From: Methylomonas sp. 11b
Lineage (GTDB): Bacteria > Pseudomonadota > Gammaproteobacteria > Methylococcales > Methylomonadaceae
Length of the DNA stretch: 64,000 nt
Assembly: GCF_000515215.1 (NCBI RefSeq)
Contig: NZ_KI911557.1
Span: 124,001 to 188,000, forward strand
Reading direction: 5' to 3'
The notes under the pieces were generated by a model. The model made no database searches and was not told the origin of the DNA. It was given only the letters and a program-made list of their open reading frames with translations. Both the position numbers and the translations under genes were made by a program. The number at the start of each line of letters is the position of its first letter. Positions within the stretch are counted from its first letter, which is position 1. Below are positions 55,336-64,000 of the stretch, piece by piece.

Positions 55336-55989
55336 ATGTGCGGTCGTTATCAGCTCACAGCAACCCCTGAAAGCATTGCTGAACATTTTGAGTTGCCACG
55401 CTTGCCTCGCTTTCAAGCTAGCTACAACATTACCCCTGCGCAAAAAATCCTGTGCATCGTTGAGCTAGACGATAAATCGCTAAAATCGGTAAACCTGTTT
55501 TGGGGGTTAGTGCCGTCATGGTCAAAAGATGATAAACACAGCCATCACCTCATCAACGCACGAGCAGAAACCATTAGAGAGAAACCCAGTTTTCGTGCTG
55601 CCTTCCATAAGCGACGCAGCTTAGTCGTCGCAAGAGGTTTTTATGAGTGGCAGAAATTGGAAACGCATAAACAAGCGTTTCATATCCACCGGCAAGACAA
55701 TCAGTTATTTGCCTTTGCTGGACTTTGGGAACATTGGGAGCACGAAGCGCAAACACTCTATTCCTGTACCATCATCACGACCGCTGCAACGCAACTGATG
55801 CAACCGATTCATGAACGTATGCCGGTGATCATGCCTGTAAACCATTACCGGGATTGGTTGGATAAATCCGCCACTGACAATGACGTGTTTCAATTACTGG
55901 ATAATCAGGCGTACGCTGATATGACTACAACACCGATCAGCGATTATGTAAACAATCCAAGGCATGATGATGAGCGGTGTATTGAATAA
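55336..55989 (+). CDS. yedK: SRAP-family abasic-site protection protein (YedK/HMCES-like)
   Basis: A 217-residue SRAP protein with all key residues: Cys2 (MCGRYQL, exposed after Met removal), Asn74 (INARAET), Glu104 (GFYEWQK) and His159 (IHERMPVIM). It crosslinks to abasic sites in single-stranded DNA and shields them. It is divergent from umuD with 152 bases between starts, so both may share SOS-linked control. Conjugation and lesion bypass both create ssDNA where such a protein helps. Confidence 0.95.
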   Translation: MCGRYQLTATPESIAEHFELPRLPRFQASYNITPAQKILCIVELDDKSLKSVNLFWGLVPSWSKDDKHSHHLINARAETIREKPSFRAAFHKRRSLVVARGFYEWQKLETHKQAFHIHRQDNQLFAFAGLWEHWEHEAQTLYSCTIITTAATQLMQPIHERMPVIMPVNHYRDWLDKSATDNDVFQLLDNQAYADMTTTPISDYVNNPRHDDERCIE

Positions 55990-56117
55990 CTTCTGGTCAT
56001 GTAGTTTGGCCGTTCAAAGCTGAATCTTATTCATTCTGCTCTACTGAAATTAACGGAGGTGTTATCGGTAGACAAGGCTAATAAAACACGCCTTTTTATT
56101 TCTTAGGAGCCATTTAG

Positions 56118-56861
56118 ATGCTGAAAAGATGCTGGTTTGGTATTTATGTTGTATTGCTACCCAGTCTTGGATGGTCGAATGATTTCTCGACTATCCAGGA
56201 CAATATCAAACCCGGCAACATTGTCATCATCGGCGAAAGCCACCAAAGACCGGAATCAACACAGCTTTTCGCGCGTCTGGTTGATGCGACCCTGGAAAGA
56301 CATCAATGCTTGACTGTCGGACTCGAAATTAACCGCAATCAACAACCCGTCATCGATGCTGTAACCCAGGGTGAAACACAGGTAGCGGAGATTAAAATAC
56401 CGTATGCCATCGATCATCCTGGACTGCGAAAACTGATTGATTATCTGGTCACGCTCAAATCGAAATTTCCATGCTTGGGCATCGAGGCCATTGACGCCGA
56501 TCAAGACCGCGACGTAAATATGGCCAATCGGTTGTCCGAGTTCTCGCGCGAAAAGCCGATATTGGTTTTGCTGGGTGGACTGCACACATTGAAAAAGGTT
56601 AAGTGGACGGTCAAAAGCGGAGAACCCTTTGTTGCCGAGATACTGGCTAGCCATGGCTATCAAGTTAATTCCTATCCGCAAAATTGGCAGCCTGAGAGGT
56701 GCAAGAACGGACAGGGAAGATCAAGCCGATACGTTAATGCCGACGATCCGGAAGCATTGCAGATTCTGAATGAGTCCTTCATGTCGCTGATCAACGCCCA
56801 ACGTCACCGATCAACGCAGGATGTTGTCGATGGGTTTTTGCTTTGGGAATGCGATCTTTAG
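56118..56861 (+). CDS. Secreted ChaN/EreA-like protein
   Basis: A 247-residue protein with a signal peptide (IYVVLLPSLGWSND). Motifs of the ChaN/EreA/TIKI-type superfamily are visible: IVIIGESHQRPESTQLFARL (His and Glu), TVGLEINRNQQPVIDAV and LVLLGGLHTLKKVKW. Members include haem-binding ChaN and erythromycin esterase-like enzymes. The position of GESH, GLE and GGLH fits the active-site set, but the substrate is unknown. It stands alone after the yedK gene. Confidence 0.72.
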   Translation: MLKRCWFGIYVVLLPSLGWSNDFSTIQDNIKPGNIVIIGESHQRPESTQLFARLVDATLERHQCLTVGLEINRNQQPVIDAVTQGETQVAEIKIPYAIDHPGLRKLIDYLVTLKSKFPCLGIEAIDADQDRDVNMANRLSEFSREKPILVLLGGLHTLKKVKWTVKSGEPFVAEILASHGYQVNSYPQNWQPERCKNGQGRSSRYVNADDPEALQILNESFMSLINAQRHRSTQDVVDGFLLWECDL

Positions 56862-57091
56862 TTGTTTTTCCGACGAGTCAATCATGATGCTTGTGGCTGC
56901 AGCTCTCGAAGGCGCACTAATCGCACCACTGAGTGACTTTTTAACAAGCAATAATCCTCGCAGCCCGGCTTTTGACCATGACCGCGAGGGTATGCCAGCT
57001 GATTCAAGCCATTTCATGTAAATTCTGGGCGCTACATCTGACCCTCTTCAAAGGCCATCAGGCTGCCATCATCATGTTCAACCCAAATCAC

Positions 57092-58231
57092 TCAGCATAT
57101 AAAGAATGTTTGAGGCTCCTCTGGTTCCAATTGCCTGGACATCGATTCACAATAGTGATCGAAATGTCCCGTGAACTCGATGGCAGGAAGAAGATTGTTG
57201 TCAATCACGTGAGGAATATTGAGATTGGTCAGTAGCCCGTTGATGTCTTCGAATACTGACTTAGCGTCATCGGTTGTCAAGAGCGGCCAAACGTAAACGG
57301 TTGACAATTCTTTTTCACGATCAAAAAAAGCCGCCCGTATTTCGGTGGGTATGTCATCGACACCGTGTTTACTGAGCACGACTTTTGACACGGGGTATTC
57401 TTGGGCTTTCATATTTAGCTTATAGAAGATATCAAGCTCATTGAGTAAATGAATCCCGCGCGAGGCGGCAATACTGAGTGGATTGGGTTTTTCAATCTCC
57501 CAGACGTTGTGACCGGTTTGTTCATCCATCTCCTCTTTAAAGGCCTCTGACCATTCTTCGGCAAATTCCCCAAAGTCATCCGATTTGGGCTGTTCACAAA
57601 AAAGAGGCGTTAATGCCTGATCGCTAATCACCACACCCACCAGGAATCGCAAAATGAGGTCCCCCTCCGGATTCTCCGAGGGCTTCATAACAAAAGAACG
57701 GCGTGATTCCGATGTTGGAATTTCGCCTTCGGCTTGCTCGATCAACTGCTGGTTGATCTGGCGAATTTGGCTAGGTAACCAGTTGATGTCTTCAAGGGTG
57801 AATAATTCGTCGTGAATGGCGAGGGCTTGTCTATCGTTGATCAGCCCATGGCTTTGAAGCAATTGTCTAATGCGTTCGGGGTCTTCAATACGCTTAGGTA
57901 AAGCCTTTTCAGGATGGGACTCGATGACCATCGGGATGGCGAATACGATCGACTCTGCATTCGGCATAGACGGCAATCTCACCCGAATCCGTTCGGCGAG
58001 CGAAACAATGCGCTCATTTAATAGCGAAAATACGTGCAAACCTTCCGATTGTCGTAAAGCGCTTACCAAAATATCGTCCTGGCTATTTGCAATACAGGAC
58101 TCAATAAACGCTCGAAAAAGTGAATCGAGCTCAGGCGACGTTGGGTACAGAGCGACTTTCTTAGCGGTTAACGTAATGTATTTAACCAAAGGATCCGACG
58201 TAGCGGTGTCGTTAATAGAACGGTTTAACAT
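57092..58231 (-). CDS. Hypothetical protein of the mobilisation region (379 aa)
   Basis: About 379 residues from MLNRSINDTATSDPLVKYIT; the start at 58231 has AGGAG seven bases upstream. The protein is soluble, acidic and mostly helical (LFRAFIESCIANSQDD, EDINWLPSQIRQINQQLIEQ, EEWSEAFKEEMDEQTG). I do not recognise any domain. It follows the TraJ-like gene on the same strand after 110 bases, so it may be read from the traI-traD-traJ transcript. A plasmid-specific role in transfer, exclusion or partition is possible but not shown. Confidence 0.72.
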   Translation of the reverse strand: MLNRSINDTATSDPLVKYITLTAKKVALYPTSPELDSLFRAFIESCIANSQDDILVSALRQSEGLHVFSLLNERIVSLAERIRVRLPSMPNAESIVFAIPMVIESHPEKALPKRIEDPERIRQLLQSHGLINDRQALAIHDELFTLEDINWLPSQIRQINQQLIEQAEGEIPTSESRRSFVMKPSENPEGDLILRFLVGVVISDQALTPLFCEQPKSDDFGEFAEEWSEAFKEEMDEQTGHNVWEIEKPNPLSIAASRGIHLLNELDIFYKLNMKAQEYPVSKVVLSKHGVDDIPTEIRAAFFDREKELSTVYVWPLLTTDDAKSVFEDINGLLTNLNIPHVIDNNLLPAIEFTGHFDHYCESMSRQLEPEEPQTFFIC

Positions 58232-58341
58232 GATAATGCTCCTGGGTTGTGTTGAGGTTGAGGGGTAAAACACGTTTGGGGTTATGCGCCGGATGTGTGT
58301 TGATCATGCCGTGCAGAAAACAGATGACATTCATGGAACAC

Positions 58342-58974
58342 CTACACCCGCTTTTGCGTGTTGGCCAACAGTACGTTGACGGCGTAGGTGACGACAAAGA
58401 CACCTACTGGCACAGCTTGCGGTGGAATCGGAAACGGCAGTGTCAAACTGACCAGCAGCAGATACAGCGCACCCAGAATCAGATAAAGGCTGTAGCGATG
58501 CGCCATGGGGCTGGGGTAATCGAAGTTGGTCTGGCTGATCTTGCGCCGCACCAGTCCGTCGACGACAAACGGCAGCAAGGCAGCTGCCAAGTACGGTAAC
58601 CAGATGCAGGCGGTGGTCAGGCGCTTGATCATTTGATAGATCGTGTCCCACAGTACGTTGAGCCGGCTTTCGATAAAGGGAAACAAATCGTTACGCCCCA
58701 CATCCTCGAAGCCTTTGGACATCTGCCGTTCGCGCTCGGTGGGGATGAAGTAGCGGAACACGCTGTCGCGGATGCCGGTGGTGACGAACAAGCGATCAAA
58801 CCAGCGCTGCGCGGTGTGGCTGATCTGTGATTCTTTATCGGCGCCAAAATAACCGATCATCATCTGATCTTCGGCACGCTGCAGTTCGCGCGTCCAGCGG
58901 TCGGACACAAAACTGGCCACCAGGATCACTTCCAGTAGCCAAAGCATCAGGCTGAACAACAGATTGCGGGTCAT
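58342..58974 (-). CDS. TraJ-like DUF4400 membrane protein
   Basis: A 210-residue protein with an N-terminal helix (LLFSLMLWLLEVILVASFVSD), the middle region QRWFDRLFVTTGIRDSVFRY and two or three C-terminal helices (CIWLPYLAAALLPFVVDGLV and YLILGALYLLLVSLTLPF). DUF4400 proteins follow traD in SXT/IncA-C and MOBH systems. Its start overlaps the traD stop by four bases. It is thought to work with the coupling protein at the membrane. Confidence 0.88.
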   Translation of the reverse strand: MTRNLLFSLMLWLLEVILVASFVSDRWTRELQRAEDQMMIGYFGADKESQISHTAQRWFDRLFVTTGIRDSVFRYFIPTERERQMSKGFEDVGRNDLFPFIESRLNVLWDTIYQMIKRLTTACIWLPYLAAALLPFVVDGLVRRKISQTNFDYPSPMAHRYSLYLILGALYLLLVSLTLPFPIPPQAVPVGVFVVTYAVNVLLANTQKRV

Positions 58975-60815
58975 GAGCTCGCACCTTGGCGATTCTGTTG
59001 TCGGTCCAGTTCCGATTGCAGTATCGGCAAGCGACCTTTGACGATGCGGCCGCCGGATAACTTGGCGATGTAATGCAAGTCCGGCAGTTGTCCGAGTAAC
59101 TGCGGTGCGAACAAATCACCTTCTTCCTCCATCAGGCGTTCACCAACATTGCCGGAAAACACTGTGGGATTGGTCGCGCTAGTCGCTACGCCTTGGGTGC
59201 GCATGATGTATTTCAAGCGGGTTTTTGGCAGGTTGTCGGTGATGTACTGCTGTGTTTCGCTATCCATGATGCGCAGGGCAATCAGGTTGTTGACGTTACC
59301 CAGCACTTGCCGGGCTTTGTCCTGAGAACCGGTGCGGGCGGCAAAGTCGGCAAAAGTCTGGGTGGCGATGAACAAGCGAATCTTGGCACCGCGGCCTTTG
59401 TTCAACACCTGAATGAAGGGATCGTTGATGACTTCGGCGGCTTCGTCGACAAACACATTCACGGGTCTATCCGAGACGCCGTAGTTGTAGCGATCGCCGG
59501 CGACAGCGGCCAAGTCGGCTAACAGAATCGATCCAATGGCGCTACCCACCATGCCGTCCGATAACGAATCCAGGCCGATGTAAGCAACCTGGGCCTTTTC
59601 GATGATATGGCCGGTATTGGTGATGGGACGCAAATCATCCACGTCGTGGGGATTGGGTGACAGCAAAGGCCCCAAAGAACCCGAGGTCAGCATGTTCATG
59701 ATCGGAATCAAGGAGGCGACCATCTTGCTGAAGTGCGCTCGGTCGTGTTCGAACAAGGACAACAAGCCTTCCAAATCCAGATTCGGCAATTGATATTGCA
59801 CGACCTCTCGGTAAAACCGCACCAATCCCAACGCTTTGGAATCGATGTCCTTGGCATTCTTCAGGTAAGGTCGCGCCTCGTGTCGCCAATGGCCCAGGTT
59901 GTTGTCGAAATAGCGTTCCAAGGCTTGAATCACCAGTGTCGAAGGACCGCCTTCCAGGTAACGGCGCAGTTTGACCAGGGTTGGCCGTTCCTCGATCACC
60001 ATCAAACCCTGAATCACGTTATCCAGGGATTTTTGACCAAAGGCCTTGAAGGGATCGTTACTGCTTTCGCTAGGCGAAATGGCGCTGATGCGACTGGCGA
60101 TTTCCGAAGGCCGGTTGAAATTGTGTAAGGGATCCAGACGCACGCTGTCTTCCGGAAACGCCGGGTGGAAATACACGAAGCGATCCGGGCGCTTGGCCAA
60201 GGCACAAGCCCGTTTGGCACAGGCCATCAAATCCTTGTCGCCTTTGGGATCGATGATGATCACCGCTTCGCCCCGCAATACCGCTTGGGTCACCAACACA
60301 TCAAAGGCGCGCGTTTTACCGGCACCGGTGGTACCGACTAGTAGCGTATGGCCGGCGGTATGCTGCAAGGGCTGACGAATGTCGCCTTCGGACACTTCCA
60401 GGCCATGTATCCAGGCCGAGCCCATCCGTTGATGATCGCTGGGAATCAGCGTCGAGACATCGCGTTTCAAAATCTCATAGGCCAATTGCGCATGCTTTTG
60501 CACCCAATCGAATCCCCAACCGAACCACAAGGCCTCGGGGTTGCGATTCACCAGGGTGACAAGCTTTTCGGCATCCAGGTATTGGAACCGAAACTGTCGC
60601 AACCGGCGTTTGCGGTACCAAAGACTCAAGGCCGGCGACAATCGCCAACACGCCATGACCCCGCACGCCGTCATCAACCAGTCGAAGGGTTCGCGTGGCA
60701 AGCCCGACCAGCGACTCGTGAAATGCGCCAAACCGGCACCGCCTAGCCAGCCCGAGATGGCATACACCTCGAAGATGGGCCGCCAGGGAAATTGGTAGTC
60801 GTAATCGGATTTCAT
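58971..60815 (-). CDS. traD: Type IV coupling protein TraD
   Basis: A 614-residue VirD4/TraD ATPase. The N-terminal region has membrane segments. Walker A is LLVGTTGAGKTRAFDVLV (residues ~155-172), Walker B VNVFVDEAAEVINDPF (~455), and FIATQTFADFAARTGSQDKAR follows, the conserved arginine-containing region. It delivers the relaxase-bound strand to the secretion channel. It overlaps traI and the TraJ-like gene by four bases each, forming a single transfer-processing operon. Confidence 0.96.
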   Translation of the reverse strand: MKSDYDYQFPWRPIFEVYAISGWLGGAGLAHFTSRWSGLPREPFDWLMTACGVMACWRLSPALSLWYRKRRLRQFRFQYLDAEKLVTLVNRNPEALWFGWGFDWVQKHAQLAYEILKRDVSTLIPSDHQRMGSAWIHGLEVSEGDIRQPLQHTAGHTLLVGTTGAGKTRAFDVLVTQAVLRGEAVIIIDPKGDKDLMACAKRACALAKRPDRFVYFHPAFPEDSVRLDPLHNFNRPSEIASRISAISPSESSNDPFKAFGQKSLDNVIQGLMVIEERPTLVKLRRYLEGGPSTLVIQALERYFDNNLGHWRHEARPYLKNAKDIDSKALGLVRFYREVVQYQLPNLDLEGLLSLFEHDRAHFSKMVASLIPIMNMLTSGSLGPLLSPNPHDVDDLRPITNTGHIIEKAQVAYIGLDSLSDGMVGSAIGSILLADLAAVAGDRYNYGVSDRPVNVFVDEAAEVINDPFIQVLNKGRGAKIRLFIATQTFADFAARTGSQDKARQVLGNVNNLIALRIMDSETQQYITDNLPKTRLKYIMRTQGVATSATNPTVFSGNVGERLMEEEGDLFAPQLLGQLPDLHYIAKLSGGRIVKGRLPILQSELDRQQNRQGASS

Positions 60816-63163
60816 GGTTTGATCCGTACTTTGATGCCTTGCCCACGTCCCAGCACTTGGCAGTCAGGATGCTGACTGATTTCGCGTAGGAACTCGTAGC
60901 GTTTCAAGTCGGGATGTCCGTCCAGGTAGACCCCAAGTTCGTCATCAGAAACAGTGATCCAGGCGTCTTGCTGATCGGGATGGGTGCGCAGTGTCGAGAT
61001 CCACACGCCCACTGCCGGAAAATCTTGCCCAGGTTGCACACTCGGAATGCCGTCGTTAATGCTTGGTTTGACTGAATCCATGACTGTTGTCGACGTTACT
61101 GGGGGTTCTGCTGGTTGCTTGTGACTGCGTGGTTTGGCTTTTGTGTTTCGCTGCTGGGTGGGCTTTTGAAGGGTCGATGGATTGACGGGATCGATACGCT
61201 TGTCTGGTTTGACTTCGACATTTTCAGCAGGCAATGCAGTTGGTGTGGCATTCGATGCTTGAACCGGTAAAGCGCCTATCATGCGCAATAGCCTCTGCGC
61301 AGGTTCCTCAGCCAGTTGTACGACGCGTTGCTGCCCTAAGGTTTGCACTTTCCGCATCGGAGACAGAACATCGGTCACTAACCAGTTTTGATCGACCAAT
61401 CCTTGAATGAACACATCGCTTTCAACTTGAAGCTTTAGCGGAACATCTGGAAATAGGCATAACCATTTTCCTTGTTTTTCGAAGATGTCGCCGTTCCATG
61501 ACCACTGCCCCTGACTAATCCGGTTCGCGATTTCGATAAGCCACGCGCCGGCCTGTCCATGATTGCGGAGCCATAAGACTTCTGGGTCTTGGATGGATTG
61601 GGATTGGGTATGCTCAGTCACGATGTCCGCTTGAGGGTCGGCTAAAGACTTGGTATCGCCATCCACGCTCGGCGTGCATCCGTCATCGACAAGGGGGGTG
61701 GGTTTGTCGGTATCACCGGTATCCGATTCAACCTGCAAGACTGGGGATAACGGGACCTGCTCTTGGCTAGTGCCATCGGGAATGGCCGCCAAGGTTGGCA
61801 TCTCGTGGTCGGTTGATGGTGCCTGCGAAACCGGCTTAGGCTTGGTCGGTTTGCGAGATTTGACTGCTTCAGTCTTTTCCGGCAATGCCTGGTCTTTGGT
61901 TCCTGGTTGGGTTGGTGTAGTAGATTCCTCGTCCTCAACTTCAAATCCTTCGATCGCGGCCGGCGGCTCATTGCTGAATATCGACTCCAACGATGCCAAA
62001 CGCAGCATGTAAAACACGGCGTCCAAGCCATCCGGTCTCATACGCCAATAGCGGTACTGGCGGCCTGCGGCATCGCGTTTGGGAATCGCCAAACCGCGTT
62101 CGATCAAAATATCCGCCAAGGTATCTTCATCGCGCGGAATACCGGGCACCTTGTCTTTGGCCAGCAAACCGACGATGTCTTGCGCGCCAGTCCGCCAAAC
62201 AATATGCACACCGGATTGAAATCGCCATACTCTGGCGCCTTTGTCGTTGACCAGCCACTGGCCTGATTTAATCAAGCGCCGCATCGCATCGAACAGATAC
62301 CGCTCGACCGGCATCCCCAACGCCGCATCGACCGAATGCGCATGGGTTTTCAAATCGCGTTCCACGCTTTTGCAGTCTGCGGTAACCACTAACTCATAGA
62401 GCTTGCTACCGCGATCCAGACCATGCAAGGTTTCCAGTAGCGCTTGCATGATTTCTGGTCCCGGTTCCAGCAGGTAAGCACGCGACTCACGCGTTAACAC
62501 CCGCTCGATAACCAGTGCCGAAAACTGTTGGTGGCGTTTATGACGGTTCTCTCGCCAGCGCAAAAAATAACGATCGATACGGTGTTGTGCCGCCCAGTCG
62601 ATCAAATTTTCGTCACAGGGATTCCAGGTGTGCAGCCCCTGACTGTCGGTAACAGCGATATCGGAGACAGGTTTACCAATATCGTGCAATAAGCCGGCAA
62701 AACACACGGCCAATCGCCAGCGCGGCTCCAAGGTTTTACGGGATTTGGGTGTGGCGTCGCTTGCAAATAGGCAGCCGTGCGATGCCAGGGACGCCCAATG
62801 TGCGACTTCAAGGCCATGCCTAAACAAACCACCGGCGCCGCGATGGTGATGTGATTCGGAGGCCGGCAACAAGTGACTGAATGCGGCATAGCGTGTAATG
62901 ACCGGTAGTGCAATCGCCTGATATAACGCATCGGGCAATGCCAATGCCTGCTCTATCGATTGAATCAGCTCGCTTTGGGTGGCCAGAACACGCTCTACCG
63001 ATGCCGCCGGCAGCCCCTTCATGAATGGTGGATAACGTGGAATCTCCTCGCCAGACGATGCCGGTGGTGCACTGACCAAAGCCGGTTTATCGCCCCAAAG
63101 ACGCTGACTGATACGTTGGATGAAAGATGACGTGGCGTTTTCCATGGCGCCGCATCGTGACAT
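60812..63163 (-). CDS. traI: MOBH-family relaxase TraI
   Basis: About 783 residues. The N-terminal TraI_2 domain has the MOBH three-His motif HHHRGAGGLFRHGLEVAHWA (near residue 100) and the HD motif FAGLLHDIGKPVSD. A variable Pro/Thr/Ser-rich linker follows, then a C-terminal domain (WLIEIANRISQGQWSWNGD). It nicks oriT and pilots the strand. An in-frame start at 63187 lies inside the palindrome, so 63163 (or ATG 63145) is more likely; neither has a strong ribosome-binding site. First gene of the traI-traD-traJ operon. Confidence 0.93.
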   Translation of the reverse strand: MSRCGAMENATSSFIQRISQRLWGDKPALVSAPPASSGEEIPRYPPFMKGLPAASVERVLATQSELIQSIEQALALPDALYQAIALPVITRYAAFSHLLPASESHHHRGAGGLFRHGLEVAHWASLASHGCLFASDATPKSRKTLEPRWRLAVCFAGLLHDIGKPVSDIAVTDSQGLHTWNPCDENLIDWAAQHRIDRYFLRWRENRHKRHQQFSALVIERVLTRESRAYLLEPGPEIMQALLETLHGLDRGSKLYELVVTADCKSVERDLKTHAHSVDAALGMPVERYLFDAMRRLIKSGQWLVNDKGARVWRFQSGVHIVWRTGAQDIVGLLAKDKVPGIPRDEDTLADILIERGLAIPKRDAAGRQYRYWRMRPDGLDAVFYMLRLASLESIFSNEPPAAIEGFEVEDEESTTPTQPGTKDQALPEKTEAVKSRKPTKPKPVSQAPSTDHEMPTLAAIPDGTSQEQVPLSPVLQVESDTGDTDKPTPLVDDGCTPSVDGDTKSLADPQADIVTEHTQSQSIQDPEVLWLRNHGQAGAWLIEIANRISQGQWSWNGDIFEKQGKWLCLFPDVPLKLQVESDVFIQGLVDQNWLVTDVLSPMRKVQTLGQQRVVQLAEEPAQRLLRMIGALPVQASNATPTALPAENVEVKPDKRIDPVNPSTLQKPTQQRNTKAKPRSHKQPAEPPVTSTTVMDSVKPSINDGIPSVQPGQDFPAVGVWISTLRTHPDQQDAWITVSDDELGVYLDGHPDLKRYEFLREISQHPDCQVLGRGQGIKVRIKP

Positions 63164-63177
63164 AAAAATTTTGGACC

Positions 63178-63219
63178 CTTCGTACAATAAAGGTCAAATT
63201 CGACCTTTATTGTACGAAG
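63178..63219. promoter_or_regulatory. Palindromic operator between traI and the lipoprotein/trfA genes
   Basis: Perfect 18-bp inverted repeat (CTTCGTACAATAAAGGTC, spacer AAATTC, then the reverse complement). It sits in the divergent intergenic region and overlaps the putative traI promoter. The inner 15 bases of each arm match the palindrome at 28117-28152 except for one pair that changes symmetrically (A/T to G/C). This strongly suggests a dimeric regulator. Confidence 0.8.
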
Positions 63220-63273
63220 AGCAGAAAAGTTTGTGATTAATGTACTGCGCTTTCTGATTCGTCTGGAGGCAGC

Positions 63274-63753
63274 ATGAACATTGACACCATCCCCCCTCAT
63301 ATTCGCTCGTTTATCCCGATTGTAGGCTTGGCGCTGTGCACGGCTTGCGCATCGCCGAGTGCAGTGGATGAACACATTCACGAAATCGTCATCGGATCGA
63401 TGATGCTTGATTCCAAAAAGCCCTGGCACCTGGATAGTGCCTGGCAGACTGGCGGAATAGGCGGTTCGGCGCTACGGACCGCGTCGATAGAGCATGTTGT
63501 CAGGCAAGTGGATCAGCCCTGGCGGGCCGTAAACGATGCCGATACCGTTGCAAAGCCCAAACACCCTGACAACAGCTTTGCGGATTCAATCGAATTCACG
63601 CAGATCGACGACCCATCCCAGTTGGAACGCGCCTGGCGAAAATACTGCCATCATCAGCTCGACCTGTCGCTTGAGGAACGCGCGCTGATCGACTCGACAG
63701 ACATGCGGGCTGCCTTACAGCATGCCTGCAACCCCAGTAGTCTGCTGAAATAA
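63274..63753 (+). CDS. Putative lipoprotein upstream of trfA (159 aa)
   Basis: A 159-residue protein with a lipoprotein signal (IPIVGLALCTAC-ASPSAVDE). The rest is hydrophilic (DDPSQLERAWRKYCHHQLDL, SLEERALIDSTDMRAALQHAC). I do not recognise a named family. It is the first gene rightward of the palindrome, nine bases before trfA, so it is probably co-transcribed with the replication gene. A role in entry exclusion is conceivable from its surface location, but unsupported. Confidence 0.78.
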   Translation: MNIDTIPPHIRSFIPIVGLALCTACASPSAVDEHIHEIVIGSMMLDSKKPWHLDSAWQTGGIGGSALRTASIEHVVRQVDQPWRAVNDADTVAKPKHPDNSFADSIEFTQIDDPSQLERAWRKYCHHQLDLSLEERALIDSTDMRAALQHACNPSSLLK

Positions 63754-63762
63754 GGGGGCGTC

Positions 63763-64000
63763 ATGACTATCACAAGCAACGACGCGTTAGGCAATCTCGA
63801 CAACCGCTTTCAAAAACTGGTGGCCCTTAAAAAATCCAAACCCACAAAAGTCGAACCCTTGGCGACTTTACCGCATTGGCCTGCCGGTATGCGCGGCACG
63901 CCGAATGCCTGTTTGCGCAGCGCCTTGTTTGCCGGGGTGCAGGGCAATGAGCGGATAGCGTACAAAAAACGTACCCTATTGGCCGCAGTCGAGGGGATCG
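63763..64000 (+). CDS. trfA: TrfA-like plasmid replication initiator (partial, runs off right edge)
   Basis: Seventy-nine residues are visible from the ATG at 63763, with GGGGG seven bases upstream. After a basic leader the sequence reads LATLPHWPAGMRGTPNACLR, then SALFAGVQGNERIAYKKRTL, the conserved TrfA opening (P-W-----R--PN---RSALF). TrfA initiators bind iterons at a vegetative origin; that origin is not visible here and should lie to the right. This gene is the strongest sign that the window is plasmid DNA. Confidence 0.87.
   Translation, partial: MTITSNDALGNLDNRFQKLVALKKSKPTKVEPLATLPHWPAGMRGTPNACLRSALFAGVQGNERIAYKKRTLLAAVEGI

Noticed and set aside
56811..57021. Short frames on both strands after the ChaN-like gene
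   Set aside because: They are short, overlap the end of the real gene and show no protein-like features.
1..64000. CRISPR arrays and tRNA or rRNA genes
   Set aside because: No regularly spaced identical repeats with unique spacers and no tRNA/rRNA-like sequence were found by reading; a tRNAscan/Infernal run would settle it.

Overview
The window looks like part of a large conjugative plasmid (or a recently integrated one) from a gammaproteobacterium. Three backbone modules support this. A TrfA-type replication initiator starts at the right edge. A MOBH relaxase (TraI), a coupling protein (TraD) and a TraJ-like DUF4400 membrane protein lie next to it. A long F-type (MPF-F) type IV secretion operon lies in the left half. 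The overall gene style resembles SXT/IncA-C type transfer regions. The protein style and intergenic debris would fit a methylotroph such as Methylomonas or Methylobacter, but that host guess is an impression, not a proof.

Layout. 1-2.6 kb: a CzcI/CzcC/CzcB-like metal efflux operon running off the left edge. 3.0-4.8 kb: a tyrosine recombinase with a broken 5' end, then a ParD/ParE-type toxin-antitoxin pair. 5.3-14.5 kb: an HU gene, then a Wadjet/MksBEFG-like operon (SMC ATPase, KITE, kleisin, Toprim nuclease) that continues into a large PD-(D/E)XK protein. 14.5-28.1 kb (minus strand): traL-E-K-B-dsbC-traV-traA-(RRXRR protein)-traC-trbI-S26 peptidase-trbC/traW-traU-traN. 28.2-31.3 kb: an IHF-like protein, small hypotheticals, an HTH regulator and a secreted nuclease. 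31.5-34.3 kb: yfbR and recD2. 34.5-42 kb: a second heavy-metal RND operon with its own two-component system. 42.3-52 kb: a defence and debris island with a trlF-like gene split by an IS66 element, a Lit-like protease, a putative PD-(D/E)XK protein, an IS200 element and IS21-like relics. 53.4-56.9 kb: umuDC, an SRAP/yedK gene and a ChaN-like protein. 57.1-64 kb: an unknown protein, traJ, traD, traI, a lipoprotein and trfA.

How the parts work together. A near-identical long palindrome lies upstream of the first gene of the pilus operon (28.1 kb) and between traI and the lipoprotein/trfA genes (63.2 kb). One plasmid regulator may therefore coordinate transfer-channel synthesis, DNA processing and replication. 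The cargo is metal resistance, SOS mutagenesis and abasic-site protection, and several immunity systems that could act on competing plasmids and phages.

The most unusual signals are these: (i) an 85-residue stand-alone RRXRR (PLMP) domain protein, a domain best known from the N-terminus of IscB-type RNA-guided nucleases, encoded between the pilin gene and traC; (ii) an array of five consecutive hairpins just upstream of the pilin gene, three of them closed by GCAA tetraloops at a 46-47 nt period, with the unit recurring inside the RRXRR gene; (iii) the shared palindromic operators; (iv) the permuted Wadjet-like operon with a fifth nuclease gene.
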